A stretch of DNA of 64,000 nt, from contig NW_024087301.1 of the NCBI RefSeq assembly GCF_009730915.1, positions 78,545 through 142,544 of the forward strand, in the 5' to 3' direction. The position numbers and the translations under genes were made by a program. Shown piece after piece: positions 12,091 through 24,954 of this stretch. Positions within the stretch are counted from its first letter, which is position 1. Each line of letters starts with the position of its first letter. The notes under the pieces were generated by a model, which saw nothing but the letters and a program-made list of their open reading frames with translations, made no database searches and was not told the origin of the DNA. The DNA comes from Dioscorea cayenensis subsp. rotundata (taxonomy: Eukaryota > Streptophyta > Magnoliopsida > Dioscoreales > Dioscoreaceae).

Positions 12091-12259
12091 ACTGGCAGAC
12101 GAGAAGGCCGCATGTATGTGGAGCGAGAAGTGCATGGGAGAAGGACGATTGGTGGATATTGTTCCCTCACTAGAGGAGGTGGCTGCTTGGCCTAGGGCTA
12201 CATTGATTCGGCACACGATCACTAGCAAAGGTTGGGCCACACGGGTAAAGGATGATTAG
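12059..12259 (+). other. Conserved open segment in the 3' flank of CNL unit 1 (unidentified)
   Basis: The plus-strand frame reads CMWSEKCMGEGRLVD and AWPRATLIRHTITSKGW. The related segment at 20067-20225 in unit 2 keeps the same frame open with a few amino-acid differences. It could be the end of a neighbouring gene duplicated together with the CNL. I do not recognise it, and unit 3 lacks it. Confidence 0.2.
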
Positions 12260-12329
12260 TGTAGATTTCAGGTCCAGTTCCAATTTGGATCGAGATCTCA
12301 TTTGTTTAATTAGTGTTAGTTATTTTTAT

Positions 12330-13325
12330 TTTTATTTTTAATAAAAAAATAGATAAACCACTGATTTATTAAAAAAATTAATAATTATTTAATTAGAGAA
12401 CTGGTTTTTTTATTTCTTTTCCCTCTTTTAATAATATTTTAATAATCGTACTAGATGGAAAAACCAATGTCTATTGGTAGGTAAATTAAGATTTCCCATC
12501 TTGGCAAATACTATTGGTAGAGCTTAGTTTTATGAATGATGTGTAAATGAGAAAACCAAAAATTTTTATAAACAAAGAATGAATATATACAATGCAACTT
12601 AACTATTAAAAGGAAAAGATAGTTTTTCTTTTCCTTTCTTTGAGAAGAGAATAACGATAAAAAGAGAAAAATTCAGTTTTTCTTTTAATAAAAATATTGA
12701 TTTATCCATTTTTTTATTAAAAAAATAATAATAATAAATAAATAAAGAGAAAATTATATATTCTTTTTCTTTTTTTAACTCGTAAACATATGGAAAAATT
12801 ATACGTATATAATTAACTCGGTAAAAAGATACGTTGATCATGAATCTAAATTAATGATTAAACATATGTTATCATCTTATGTTATTAATAATTTAGAAAT
12901 TTTTTTGTTATTTACAATCATTGTACACATAATGAGAACCCAAAAGGCGGTGAAAAAAAGTCAAAAAGATGGTAATGCTCGATAGCGAGACATAGAAAAA
13001 AATGCATGTGCCTTTAAAAATTTGCCATTGATCCCGATTTTTATGTTTAAACCAAAGAGGAACATTTTATTCATAATCATTGTACATAATGAGAGCACAC
13101 TTTAATATCAAAGGGAATTTAAAAATAAAAAGGAGTACATCAAGTGACATGAAATCAATGAGAGGCCTCACATTGACCTCAAAGTTTTTCTTTCTTTATA
13201 GACGCCATACAAGTTAAGGAAATGAAAAACAAATACACAGTAACAAATATAACAAAGATTACAAAGTAGAACAAGATAAACAACACTAACAAGGGATAAC
13301 TAACTGGCCTTTAACACTCACTATT
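12330..13325. other. AT-rich 3' flank of CNL-1
   Basis: There is no gene. The stretch aligns with 20280-21427 and partly with 60290-60940, and is the shared downstream region of the CNL family in this window. Confidence 0.6.
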
Positions 13326-15789
13326 CTAGAAGGGTGATTTTGGCACATGTTGAATCTTGTACCAATCTTCCCCTGCTTCCCTCCGCAACCTGAGCATGAG
13401 CTCTAGGGACATGTTATACAACACCAATTCCTGAAGGCTCTTCACATGTTGGAAATCTGGAAACACTTTCAGCATCTTGCATGAACTTAATTTTAGGAAA
13501 GCAAGCTTGGGCATTGCACCTCTCTCTACCCTCCACTCCTCAAGATTGGGCATTGCGTCGTCATCCCACAAGCTGTCAATGAACAGACTTTTCAAACTAG
13601 GGAATCCACCGATGAGAGCATACCATGGTTTTTCCCAAGATACACATTTCCCAAGAATTTGAGAGTAACAAGGTATTGTAACCTCTCCAATTTGGGCATT
13701 GGGTCTTGCTCTAATCTAGAATACATCAGCTCAAGCTTGGTGAGACAAGTTGGGGAATTTCAGATACTGAGCCCTCCTTTCTCCAAAATCCAAATAACGT
13801 CAACGAGAGGAGGTGGTTATGAAATGGCAAGTCCTTGGTGTTGATCTCTATAGAGCAATCTCTTGCGGCCTGTATACACAAGCTGATAAGATGGTGTAGT
13901 CCACAGAGTAGATGGGTTAGCATTGGTCCCTGGTGTTCCTCATCAATAAACACTTTCAACTTCCTAAGGTTGGGAAACCTTCAGTTTATTGTTTTATAGG
14001 ATCCGAATGCTACATTCTCAAGTGTGAGGAGATTTTTTAGCTCAAGACTTTGTGGTGGGTTGCACCGCAAGACTTGTACATGTCTTAGTGTCTTCATCTT
14101 CCATAGTGTGATTGGTATCTCTCTTCCATGACTTAGAAGAACAGTTTCTAAGGATTGAAAGTTTCCTATCGACGATGGTAGGTAATTAACATCGCCCAGC
14201 CTTAAATAACGTAAATGGATCAAGAGCTTGATCTGTTTTGGTAATCTTATTGACTCAGTCAAATCAAGCACCCTTAGAAGCTTAAATCTAAATATTGGAG
14301 AATCAATTGAAAGATAACGTAGACCAAATGCCATCAAAGTCCTGAGTCCATGCATTGTATAGACTCTAGAGATTTCATTGATCTTGGTGTCATTGATATT
14401 GTGGAAAGCCACATGGCGAGACGACGTCAAATAAGTTGGTTGATCATTTTCATTGGAACAAACTGTAAGGAAGATGTCTTTCTTAGCTGTAGATCTTGTA
14501 AAATCCAGTAGTAGATCATGGACGCCACATTTCTTCACACTCCCATTGTTTTTCCTCATATTTACATGAATCAAGCTCCTCTGAATCAACTCCTCTAAAA
14601 TAGCTTCCCCTGTATCCTCCATGGTCTTTCTTTCTTCCTGTGGTATGAAGCCTTCTGCAATCCATTGCCAGATTAACTCATTGCCAGAGATCTCATAATC
14701 CTTAGGGTAAGCGCCCAAATAAAGAAAACATGATTTCATATGATACGGAAGATCTTCATAGCTCAAAGCAAGTATTTCTTGGCATTGTCTTCCTTCTGCC
14801 GCCCAATCCATCGTCTCCAACACTCTTCGCCACACAACAGGTGTTTTGTCTTTTATAGATAGGAGACCTCCAAGAACAACTAAAGCCAGAGATAGGCCAC
14901 CGCATTTGTCCATGAGACGAAGGCCGATATCAAGCAATTCATTGGTGAAATTTGCCTCAACATCTTCATAAGGCTTTGCCTTCTTGAGAAGAAGCTTCAT
15001 ACTCTCATCATCATTCAAAAGCGGAAGTTGGTACGGAGTGCTTCTTGGATCTGCTCCCTTTGCAACATTAAGAAACCGAGTGGTGATTAAGACCCTACTT
15101 CCATTGTTCACATCCGGAAAACTTCTTTGCATCTGATTCCATACATCCTCTCGCCAAATATCATCCAATACAATAAGAAACCTTTGTGCTCTTAGTGAGT
15201 CATTAAGCATGTCTATGAAATCATTTTCTGTCATTTTCTCCAACTTCTCCTTTTCAATCTGACGAACTTCTTCAAACATCTTTCTAAGAAGCTCCATTAA
15301 ACTATTTTCTTGAGAGACTGTTACCCAAATGCGCTTGTCGAAATGATTGCTAAGACCACCATAGGCTTGTAGAGTTTCCATGCAAGGGTTGTTTTGCCAA
15401 GACCACCAGTACCAACTATGCTAATGACACAAAGCCTTTGTTGTTGTTGATCCATCAGTTGTCCCAGTAGGATTTTCTGATCATTAAAGAGCCCAACTAC
15501 ATCAGCATCATCAGAATATTGATATAAGAAATGGCATCTCCTTATTATGGATATTAAGTTGGAAGCATCTCCATCCTCACTCAAGTTTTGAATCCCATAG
15601 GCTTCTCTACTAACCTTGATCTCATTAAGCCTTTCTTTTATCTTACCAATCTCCACACCAACATTATGCCTTGCTATCAACGCGCTTGGTTTAAACCTAT
15701 TAAAAAAAGTGTTAAATCAAAAATAGGAAATTTTGGTTCATGTGTGGAAGTGGAGCCATGGATGGAGAAATTCTTAAGAGGAAAGGATA

Positions 15790-15829
<40 letters not shown>

Positions 15830-16943
15830 TCAAATATTCAAACTAGGTTATATATATATAACATTCCTCCATGATAATATTACGTAATATACTTTATATA
15901 TAAATATATAAAGCATTCTTTATTGAAAATAATAAGATGAGTTTTTTTTATTTTAAATTTTAAATTTGATAATTTTGAATAATCATCTCCATTTATCTCA
16001 ATTACTTTGTGATTTATTTTTTTACGATAATGACAAGTGTCGTTAAGGGATTAACAACTCCAAATGTGCACCAGTTACGATGATTTAATGATCATCCCAC
16101 GATAGTAAATTGCTACCATACAACCCTAGAAGGATAAAAAATAAAATTTCTTCCACTAAAAACCCACTGAACAATGCATAAATAGTACTGATACAATATA
16201 TAAAAATGGAGTTTCAACTTCACACCTACCCATACACTGGCTAAGTACATAACCCGCTGTTTTCTATTTTTTTTTTTTTTTTAATAAAAACCTAACCCCT
16301 TGTACTAAGCAAATATTTATTAGTGATAAAATTTCTAAAAATCTTTCTTCTCTCTTAATATATATATTATTGAATTGTTTTCAATCAATTTAGTCCTGCT
16401 CTATAATTTAAAATTGATTCAGGTGTTTTTCTTTATTATTTACATGAATTAAAAAAAATTATCAACCGCCTTTCTTGACTACTTCAAAGGAATCCCCCTT
16501 GTGATGCATTTGTTTCATAGAAAATCTGAAATCGAATTCTAAAATTTGTTCATAGAAAATTCAAAATTAAACCTCAAAACTCAGACAAGGTGACGATATA
16601 ATTGTTACTTTTACTTACTTTAATGGAAAAAAAAAAAGCTACTTTATTCTTACCAGTATTTGATGCGACTCAGCCAACCATTGGACTGATGATTCACCTT
16701 AATGAGGAAAGTATCAATGGCGTCTTCAGCTTGGTAAGCAACTTGTATTACTTCATTCACCCAGTTCTTCACCCTTTCATCTCTCTTTCCTTTTGCATCA
16801 GCGTCCTTGAGAAAGCATTTAATCCAACGGAGCTCTCTTTCCATCCACTCCACCTCATCACGCAATCCATACAACAACCAGAATTCTTGAGACAAGAGCC
16901 CGGCAAGCCTGGTTACCACCTGTGAAACAGCGGATTCAGCCAT
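13326..16943 (-). pseudogene. CNL-1: CC-NB-ARC-LRR disease-resistance gene, pseudogene
   Basis: Exon 1 (16654-16943) starts at an ATG conserved in this family (MAESAVSQV) and encodes the Rx-type coiled-coil domain with WIKCFLKDAD and VKNWVNEV. It ends in a TG|GTAAGA donor. Exon 2 starts at 15696 after an AATAG acceptor, and the junction restores a Trp codon in phase. Exon 2 encodes NB-ARC motifs: P-loop GTGGLGKTT, kinase-2 FLIVLDDIW, RNBS-B NGSRVLITTR, GGLSLALVVLGG (GLPL changed to GLSL), CFLYLGAYP and VHD, followed by leucine-rich repeats. Compared with CNL-3 it has a +2-nt shift just after the P-loop (about 15365-15385). It has a TGG-to-TGA stop at 13981-13983, further indels near 13600-13750 and an altered C-terminus. 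In living family members these proteins are cytoplasmic immune receptors. This copy cannot make one. Confidence 0.85.
15788..15827. repeat. (AAT)n microsatellite in the CNL-1 intron
   Basis: About thirteen ATA/AAT units in the intron between the coiled-coil exon and the NB-ARC exon. The other two copies lack a run of this length. Confidence 0.9.
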
Positions 16944-17109
16944 CTCCCTCTCACACTCTCCACTGCTCTCTCTCACACTGTCCCTCTCTTGATTCACTGA
17001 TTGCAAGAGATGAAAATCAGTTTTTTCTTTCCATTAATTTGAAGATAGTACAATTGATGACGGCTTCAAATCAACGCAGAATATTGAAAAGCAGGAAGGA
17101 ATAAAGGAG

Positions 17110-17742
17110 TGCTTTGATCATGGATGATTTCTTTATTCATCCAAGCAAGTCACATTGAAAATCAGACATATATCAACCGAGCAAGCACCAACCAAAGCTA
17201 TTAGGATTTCATTTAAAACTGATTGACGATAAGTATAATGTTATACATAGAAGCATAAAATCAGGCCATTGAATCCCTCCTTCCTCATAACATGATCAAA
17301 ATAGGGCACAATTGTCAAGATAACAATCCCACATAAATTACTTTAAAGTGAATATGAACCTATTGATGAAAAAAAAGGAAAAATATAACACAACATAAAC
17401 AATAAACAACTAGCACACCTCAAAGTACAGGTTTTTGCAAGCGGCCACTCAGGTAAAACTTTTCCCAAGTCAACACATCCCAAGCTAAATCTTGCATGCT
17501 CACCACACCATATTTGATCTTCTGTTAAACACACAAAAAGCAAATGAATTTAGTATATACATCATAAAATTCAATCTTATAACAAGAAAAAACCAAACAA
17601 GCAAACCAACTTGGACTAAATAAAACCTTGCCCCTCCATTCCACAAATGGATTGAAGCACACTCCCACACCAATCCCATTTGAAATCCGAGTGATCTAAA
17701 CACATAAAAAAAGCAGGGATAAACCTAGATTGAGATGATGGA
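17110..17742. other. Intergenic stretch
   Basis: No supported gene. Sequence near 17500-17740 could be spliced 3' untranslated sequence of the UBL5-tail ORF, because CTAG followed by GTTT occurs just after its stop, but this is weak. Confidence 0.3.
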
Positions 17743-18216
17743 TCAATTGTAGTAGAGCTCGAGGCCGATGCCGTCGTGAATCTCGTAGTCCTTGAGAGTG
17801 ATATGGTCCTTGTAGATGTTGTACCACTTCTGGATGCGGATCTTGTCGTCCCTCGTTCCCGTTTGGGCGGCCATCAGCTTCTTCAGTTTCTTCAAGAATG
17901 AGATGCAAGATAAGGGCAAAGTTGAAATCGGAGGCATGAATCGAGGTGTACCTCCAGTGATGGGGATTTTGGAGAGGAGTTTGGCGAAGTTGTTCTTAGC
18001 GATGCGGAGCTCGGCGTTCTCTTCGCGAATGGCTTCGAGCTTGTCGGTGATGGGAAGCTCAAGGGATCGGCGATGGGAAGCCACGATCGAGAAGAATCCC
18101 GCGAGGATGCCGTCGTCGGCCGTGGCTTCGCCGGCAACGGTGCCGCCGAAGGAGGCGCTGAGGGAGAGATCGCTGGGGTTGGAGCACAAAGGCGGCAGGG
18201 TTTGGTTGGGGCTCAA
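17743..18216 (-). CDS. Chimeric ORF ending in a UBL5 (ubiquitin-like protein 5) tail
   Basis: The 157-codon open frame ends in about 45 residues that match the C-terminal part of plant UBL5/Hub1, including [14 protein letters not shown] and the terminal GLELYYN. UBL5 is a 73-residue ubiquitin-fold protein that binds spliceosomal partners. Here the first strand and turn of the fold are missing. At the border the motif LKK occurs twice ([15 protein letters not shown]). The 110 or so residues in front ([20 protein letters not shown] and surroundings) are not UBL5 and I do not recognise them. The GC content is higher than that of the flanks. It may be a chimeric retrogene, a gene with an exon misjoined, or a pseudogene. 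A functional ubiquitin fold is unlikely without the N-terminal strand. Confidence 0.55.
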   Translation of the reverse strand: MSPNQTLPPLCSNPSDLSLSASFGGTVAGEATADDGILAGFFSIVASHRRSLELPITDKLEAIREENAELRIAKNNFAKLLSKIPITGGTPRFMPPISTLPLSCISFLKKLKKLMAAQTGTRDDKIRIQKWYNIYKDHITLKDYEIHDGIGLELYYN

Positions 18217-19781
18217 GCGAATGATGTATTATTTTTGTTCATTTTTTAAAATTATTTTATTTTAATTATTTTTTATTATTTTAATAAAATTACTTTTTAG
18301 TCCCTCTTCTGAAAAACTTTCCAGAACTACTACTATTTTTTTCTCTATTTAACAAATTAATCAATTTATCAAACTAGAGGAACAGCCTGGGCTAGAGAAA
18401 TAAGTCAAAAGTATTGCCAAATTGGATGATGAGGGAAACATGGCAAGGTTTGTGATCCTCTAACTTGCCTTCTATCTCAGCCCAATCAGGTAGAGAAGCA
18501 TAGTATATCTTTTTTTTTTATTTTTTTTATTTATCAATTAGTGTTTGTATTATGGATGGTTAATCAATAGCAATGTACATTGTAGACAATTCCAATCTAA
18601 GCAAGATGCATTGTAACAAAAATTCAACCCTTTAATTGAAATTGATAATTTTCTTTCACAAGTTATGAGGATGCGCCTATTATAGCTAATTTAATGTACA
18701 TATTCAAACTATGATTAACAAAACCAATCAGACAACAAAAACAATCACATATTAAACAAAACAATCTATATCAATGTCACAATGTACTCAATTTTTCATC
18801 TAAATGGAATGTATTGTAACAAAAGTTTCACCTTTTTCAATCAAAAACAATCAGTTAACTTGAAGTAGACTTTCAAACCATTAGCAGCAAAACAATCACA
18901 TTTTGAGCAAAATTTTCAACATCAGCCACATTGTACTCAATTGATAGTTTTTCATCAAAAACATTCACATTGTAAGTACTCTTGATCTCCAATTAGTGCA
19001 GCCAATGCCAAAGTCATTTATTTGTGGCATGAATTTTCTATTTCCTGATTATAATAATTGCATTCATTCCATTGATTATACTAAATACAAAAAAAAATTA
19101 TGATAAGAAGCAACAAACTTTAAATTTCATTGATTATATGAAATTTACAAGAGCAACAATTTGTTCTTCATAACTGTTGTACATATTAAACAAAATGATA
19201 ATGGGTTGAACTTGCTTCTTTACATAGTATTTAAGAAGTTTGACATAAAATAAACCCTACTATAGAAAAGCCAACCCTAGACAACTGTTTTGTTACTTCA
19301 GAGTTAAGGATTAGTTACGACGAATAATCATGCTTTTGCTATATTAAGAATTCTCGAGCTTCAAATGTTGTCCTGGACTCATCGACTTGGTTCTTTATTT
19401 TTGCTTCTACTTTTTTTCTTTTCAATGGCCTATTATTCCTTCTTGCCCCGACCATCACAAACACTAAAGAATAAATGTCACTAACAAAAACAGATCAATG
19501 ATATGCTAAGTCTGGGTTTAAACTTTGAATAGATCTTATAATCAGTTAACTAGAAGTGATGATTAATAAAGTAGAATGGGGAGCTTCCCTTCCAACGATA
19601 ACTCCACTAGATTGAGCACTGTAGAACATATAAGAAACAAATTTCCGCATTTTGTAACTAGGACATTGTCTCAAATTTATTCAAGACAATATATGTATGG
19701 CGGCCCTTATTGTTATGTTTACCAGGTGAATCACATTTGAGAGTAATTAACATTGCATTATATCCATTAATTAGTTCATGT
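18217..19781. other. Intergenic stretch
   Basis: AT-rich sequence. I see no gene, terminal repeats or structured element in it. Confidence 0.4.
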
Positions 19782-19798
19782 TATGGAATCTTCAAGTT

Positions 19799-20022
19799 GA
19801 GGGAAGAAGAGCGGGCGAACCCACTAGAGACCCCTGTGCGTGCACAAGCCTCGGTGGAACAAGTGAGGACGGGGTCGCGCTCACGTGGCCGCTGGAACCA
19901 CCCGTACACAACCACTATTCACAACTACCAGAAATGTGCCCTCAGCCGAGAATCGAACTCTCACCACTCTGTGAGAGCTCTATCGGCGACCCATGTACCA
20001 ATAGACCCGAAGGTCGTTGGCA
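19799..20022 (-). mobile_element. tRNA-derived SINE, copy 1
   Basis: This 224-bp minus-strand unit is flanked by an exact 17-bp target-site duplication, TATGGAATCTTCAAGTT, at 19782-19798 and 20023-20039. Read 5'-3' it begins TGCCAACGACC and has an A-box-like GGTCTATTGGTA and a B-box-like GAGTTCGATTCTC, the internal RNA polymerase III promoter of tRNA-like SINEs. It then has an unrelated body ending in a CCCTC tract. It is about 90 percent identical by eye to 28127-28358. SINEs of this kind are mobilised by LINE proteins. Confidence 0.85.
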
Positions 20023-20224
20023 TATGGAATCTTCAAGTTAGCTCATTGGACTAAGGCTGCATAGATGTGGAGCGAGAAGTGCATGGGAGAAGGACGATTG
20101 GTGGATGTTGTTCCCTCACTAGCGGAGGTGGTGGCTTGGCCTAGGGCTACATTGATTCGGCACACAATCACTAGCAAAGGTTGGGGCACACTGGTAAAGG
20201 AATGCGATGGAGAGGAAGATTAGT

Positions 20225-21427
20225 TTAGATTTCCGGTCGAGATCCAATTTGGATCGAGATCTCATTTGTTTAATTAGTGTTAGTTATTTTATTTTTTTTA
20301 ATAAAAATAGATAAATCATATTTTTTTTAAAAGGTGGATAAACCACAATCGATAAAAGAGCAAAGTCAAAACAAAGTACAACATCCGTCCACTAGCTGTG
20401 GAGCAACAAAAAATCGCAAAAGGGAGGAACAACGGGTCTCCTCCTGACCACATAAAAAAAAGACTACTCCCCACTACCGTCCTGAGCCACCTCAGTCACG
20501 TGGGCATCAAAATAGATAAATCATTGATTTATTAAAAAATGATAGTTATTTAATTAGTGAACTGGTTTTTATTTCTTTCCCTCTTTTAATAATATTTTAA
20601 TAGCGGTACTAGATGGAAAAACCAATGTCTATTGGTAGATAAATTAAGATTTCCCACATTGGCAAATACTATTGGTAGAGCTTAGTTTTATGAATGATGT
20701 GTAAATGAGAAAACCAAAATTTAATAAACAAAGAATGAATATATGCGATGCAACTTAACTACTAAAAGGAAAAGATAGTTTTTCTTTTTCTTTCATTGAG
20801 AAGAGAATAACGATAAAAGAGAAAAATTCAATTTTTTTTAATAAAATATTGATTTATCCAAGTTTATTAAATAATAATAAAAAGAGAAAATTATATATTC
20901 TTTTTTTTTAACTGTAAACATATGGAAAATTATATGTATATAATTAACTTGGTAAAAGATACGTTGATCATGAATACGAAATTAATGATTAAACATACGT
21001 TATCATCTTATGTTATGAAAAATTTAGAAATTTCCATTATTTACAATCATTGTACACATATGAGAACCCAAAGGCAGGTGAAAAAGGCAAAAGATGGTAA
21101 TGCATGTGCCTTAAAATTTGCCATTGATCCTGATTTTATGTTTAAACCAAAGAGGAACATTTTATTCATAATCATTGTACATAATGAGAGCACACTTTGA
21201 TATCAAAGGAAATTAAAAAAAACAAAAAACAAAAAGAAAAAGGAGTACATCAAGTGACATGAAATCAATGAGAGGCCTCACTTTGACCTCAAAGTTTTTC
21301 TTTCTTTTTAGACGCCATAAAAGTTAAGGAAATGAAAAACAAATACACAATAACAAATATAATAAAGATAACAAAGTTGAACAAGATAAACAACACCAAC
21401 AAGGGATATCTAACTGGCCTTCAACGC
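20225..21427. other. AT-rich 3' flank of CNL-2
   Basis: No gene. It aligns with the 3' flank of CNL-1 except for an inserted stretch near 20330-20515 that I cannot classify. Confidence 0.5.
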
Positions 21428-24400
21428 TCACCATTCTTCAAGGGTGAGTCTTGGCACATGTTGAATCTTGTACCAATCTTCCCCCGCTTCCCTCTGCAAC
21501 CTGAGCATGAGCTCTTCGGGCAAGTCAAACAACTCTAATTCCTGAAGGCTCATCACATGTTGCAAATCTGGGAACACTGATAGCTCCTCGCATGAACTTA
21601 ATTGTAGGAAAGCAAGCTTGGGCATTGTACCTCTCTCTACCCTCCACTCCTCAAGATTGGGCAATGCGTAATCCTTAAACATAGTATCCGGGTCCGATAG
21701 AACAAGTATAATCGAAGTGCTTTTTAGAAACCAATTCGTTAATGAACAGATTTTTCAAACTAGGGAATCCACCAGTAGAGCATACCATTTTTCTCCCGAG
21801 ATACACATTTCTATGGAGTTTGAGAGTGACAAGGTACTTTTAACCTCTCCAATTTGGGCATTGGGTCTTCCTCCAATCCAGAATCACAGAGTTCAAGCTT
21901 GGTGAGACAAGTTGGGAATTCAGATATGGTGTCCCCATTTGGCCAAAATCCAAATAACGTCAATGAGAGGAGGTGCTTGTGAAATGGAAAGTCCTTGGTG
22001 TTGATCTCTATATGGCAGCCTTGTGTGGCCTTTATAAACAAGCTGATAAGATGGTCTAGTTCACATAGTAGATGGGTTAGCATTGTTCCATGGTGTTTTT
22101 CATTAATCTCCACTTTCAACTTCCTAAGTTTGGGAAACCTCCAGTTTATTGTTTTATAGGATCCAAATTCTACAAACTCAAGTGTGAGGAGATTTTTTAG
22201 CTCAACACTTTGTGGTGGTTTGCACTGCCAGAATTGTACATGTCTTAGTGTCTTTATCTTCCATAGTGTGATTGGTATCTCTCTTACTTCGCTTAGAAGA
22301 ACAGTTTCTAAGGATTGAAAGTTTCCTACCGACGATGGTAGGTGTAAGTGTTTGGGCCAGTACCGTGACCGTAGGCGCCGATCAGCATGCCCCAGTCTTA
22401 AATAACGTAAATGGATCATGAGCTTGATCTCTTTTGGTATTTGTACATCAATGAAATCAGTCAAATCAAGCACCCTTAGAAGCTCAAATCTAAATATTGA
22501 AGAACCAATTGGAATACGAGATTGACCAAATGTCATCAAAGTCCTGAGTCTATGCATTGTAGAGAGGATTTCATCGATCTTGGTGCTCTTGACGTTGTGG
22601 AAAGACACACGGCGAGACGACGCCAAATAAGTTGGTTGATCATTTTCATTGGAGCAAACTGTGAGGAAGATGTCTTTCTTAGCTGCAGATCTTGCAAAAT
22701 CTAGAAGTAGATCATGGACGCCACATTTCTTTTACACTCGCCATTGTTTTTTTCCCCGGTTTTTTTACATGAATCAAGCTCCTCCGAATCAACTCCTCTA
22801 AAAATAGCATCCCCCGTATCCTCCATGGTCTTCTTTTTCTTCCCCGTGGTATGAAGCCTTCCGCAATCCATTGCCCTCGATTAACATCTTGCCGGAGATG
22901 TCATAATCCTCCGGGTAAGCACCCAAATAAAGAAAACATGATTTCATATTATATGGAAGATCTTTGTAGCTCAAAGCAAGTATTTCTTGGCATTGTCTTC
23001 CTTCTGCCGCCCAATCCATCGTCTCCAACACTCTTCGCCACACAACAGGTGTTTTGTCTTTAATAGATAGGAGACCTCCAAGAACAACTAAAGCCAGAGG
23101 TAGGCCACCGCATTTGTGCATGAGACGAAGGCCGATATCAAGCAATTCATTGGTGAAATTTGCCTCAACATCTTCATAAGGAAAAGCCTTCTTGAGAAGA
23201 AGCTTCATACTCTCATCATCATTCAAAAGCGGAAGTTGGTACGGAGTGCTTCTTGGATCTGCTCCCTTTGCAACATTAAGAAACCGAGTGGTGATCAAGA
23301 CCCTACTTCCATTGTTCACATCCGGAAAACTTCTTTGCATCTGATTCCATACATCCTCTAGCCAAATATCATCTAATACAATAAGAAACCTTTCTGTTCT
23401 TAGTGAGTTATTAAGCATGTCTATCAAATCATTTTCTGTCATTTTTCTCCAACTTCTCCTTTTTCAATCTTCCCGAAATTCTTCAAGCATCTTTCTCGAG
23501 AAGCCCTATTAAACTATTTTTCTTGAGAGATCATTACCCAAATGCGCTTTGTGGAAATGATTGCTAACAAAGATTGTCACGAGAGAGTTTCCGTGCAAGG
23601 GTGGTTTTGCCAAGACCACCAATGCCAACTATGCTAATGACACAAAGCCTTTGTTGTTGTTGATCAATCAGTCGTCTCAGTAGGATCTTCTGATCATTAA
23701 AGAGCCCGACTACATCAGCATCATCAGAATATTGAGGTGAGAAATGGGGTCTCCTTATTATGGATACTAAGTTGGAAGCATCTCCATCTTCACCCAAGTT
23801 TTGAATCCCATACCTCTCTCTGGCATCCTTGATCTCATTAAGCCTTCCTTTTATCTTACCAATCTCCACACCAACATTATGCCTTGCTACCAACGCGCTT
23901 GGGTTAAACCTATCAAAAAAAAAAAGTGTTAAATCAAAAATAGGAAGTTATGGTTCATGTGAAAGTAGAGCCATGGATGGAGAAATTCTTAAGAGAGGAG
24001 GAAAGGCAAACCAAAAAAAATTAAAATAATAAATTCAAATTCCAGAATAATTTCAATAAAAAAAAAACCAAAGTATACTACGTAATATACTTTATATATA
24101 TGTATAATGTATTGTTTATTGAAAATTATAGGTACCTAACCACTTACACTAAGCAAATATTGGTTAGTGATAAATTCTCTAAAAAGTTTTCTACTCTATA
24201 TATATATACATATATTTTTGTACATTTTTTTGTCAGCCCTATACTCCAACACTATTGAATTGTTTTCAATCAATTTATTCCTATTCTATATTTTAAAATT
24301 TATTTGAGTTTTTTTCCATACTTATGCACATTAATTAAAATAAAAAATTACTTTTTATGAACCTCCTATCTAATGTGTTCGTTTGATAAATGACCTAAAA

Positions 24401-24761
24401 TTAAACCCTAAAAACCTATACAAGTGAAGGCACAATGGAAAAAAAAAAAAACTATTTTATTCTTACCAGTATTTGATGAGACTCAGCCAACCATGGGACT
24501 GATCATGATCAACCTTAATGAGGAAAGTATCAATGGCGTCTTCAGATAGGTAAGCAACTTGTATTACTTCATTCACCCAGTTCTTCACCCTTTCATCTCT
24601 CTTTCCTTTTTGCATCGAGCATCCTTGAGAAAGCATTTAATCCCTACGGAGCTCTCTTTCCATCCACTCCACCTCATCACGCACTCCATACAACAACCGA
24701 ATTCTTGTGACAAGAGCCCGGCAAGCCTGGTTGCCACCTGTGAAACAGCGGATTCAGCCAT
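21428..24761 (-). pseudogene. CNL-2: CC-NB-ARC-LRR gene, heavily frameshifted pseudogene
   Basis: It has the same two-exon plan as CNL-1. Exon 1 (24467-24761) begins MAESAVSQVATRLAG, loses frame after LLSQEF, and keeps its TG|GTAAGA donor. In exon 2 the open pieces are 23564-23893 (P-loop GIGGLGKTT), 22798-23442 (kinase-2 FLIVLDDIW, NGSRVLITTR, GGLPLALVVLGG, CFLYLGAYPED), 21811-22626 (LRR) and 21428-21682 (C-terminus ending VPRLTLEEW). At least four frame changes separate them. Several indels lie beside homopolymers near 22725-22880 and 23440-23530, so some could be sequencing errors. Taken as given, the gene is dead. Confidence 0.85.
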
Positions 24762-24762
24762 C

Positions 24763-24769
<7 letters not shown>

Positions 24770-24794
<25 letters not shown>
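24770..24794. repeat. (CT)n tract in the 5' leader of CNL-2
   Basis: About twelve CT units lie directly upstream of the CNL-2 start codon (on the minus strand this is a GA-rich leader). CNL-1 has a shorter interrupted version. Confidence 0.9.
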
Positions 24795-24954
24795 GCGATT
24801 GACTGATTGAAAGAGATGAAGCTGAGTTTTTTTCTTTTGTATTAATTTGAGGGTGGCTTCTAATTGCAAGGCAGAATATAAAAAAAACATGAAGGAATTG
24901 AATAAAGCTGGGTGCTTTCATCATGGGTGCATGGGTGGTGTCAGTTATCCAATA

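Larger units (their letters stand above)
12095..17110. repeat. CNL duplication unit 1
   Basis: This segment is closely similar, in the same order, to about 20060-24890, and in part to about 60240-64000. Similarity covers a conserved 3' flank (12115-12330), the gene, its intron and its 5' leader, so the copies arose as genomic segments with introns and not through RNA. Confidence 0.85.
20060..24890. repeat. CNL duplication unit 2
   Basis: Second copy of the CNL segment, starting just beyond the SINE. It contains the conserved open segment (20067-20225), the AT-rich 3' flank, the CNL-2 pseudogene and its 5' leader. Around 20330-20515 it carries an insertion not present in unit 1. Confidence 0.85.

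Noticed and set aside
17816..18265. 149-codon plus-strand frame opposite the UBL5-tail ORF
   Set aside because: It is antisense to a recognisable UBL5 tail and shows no motif of its own.
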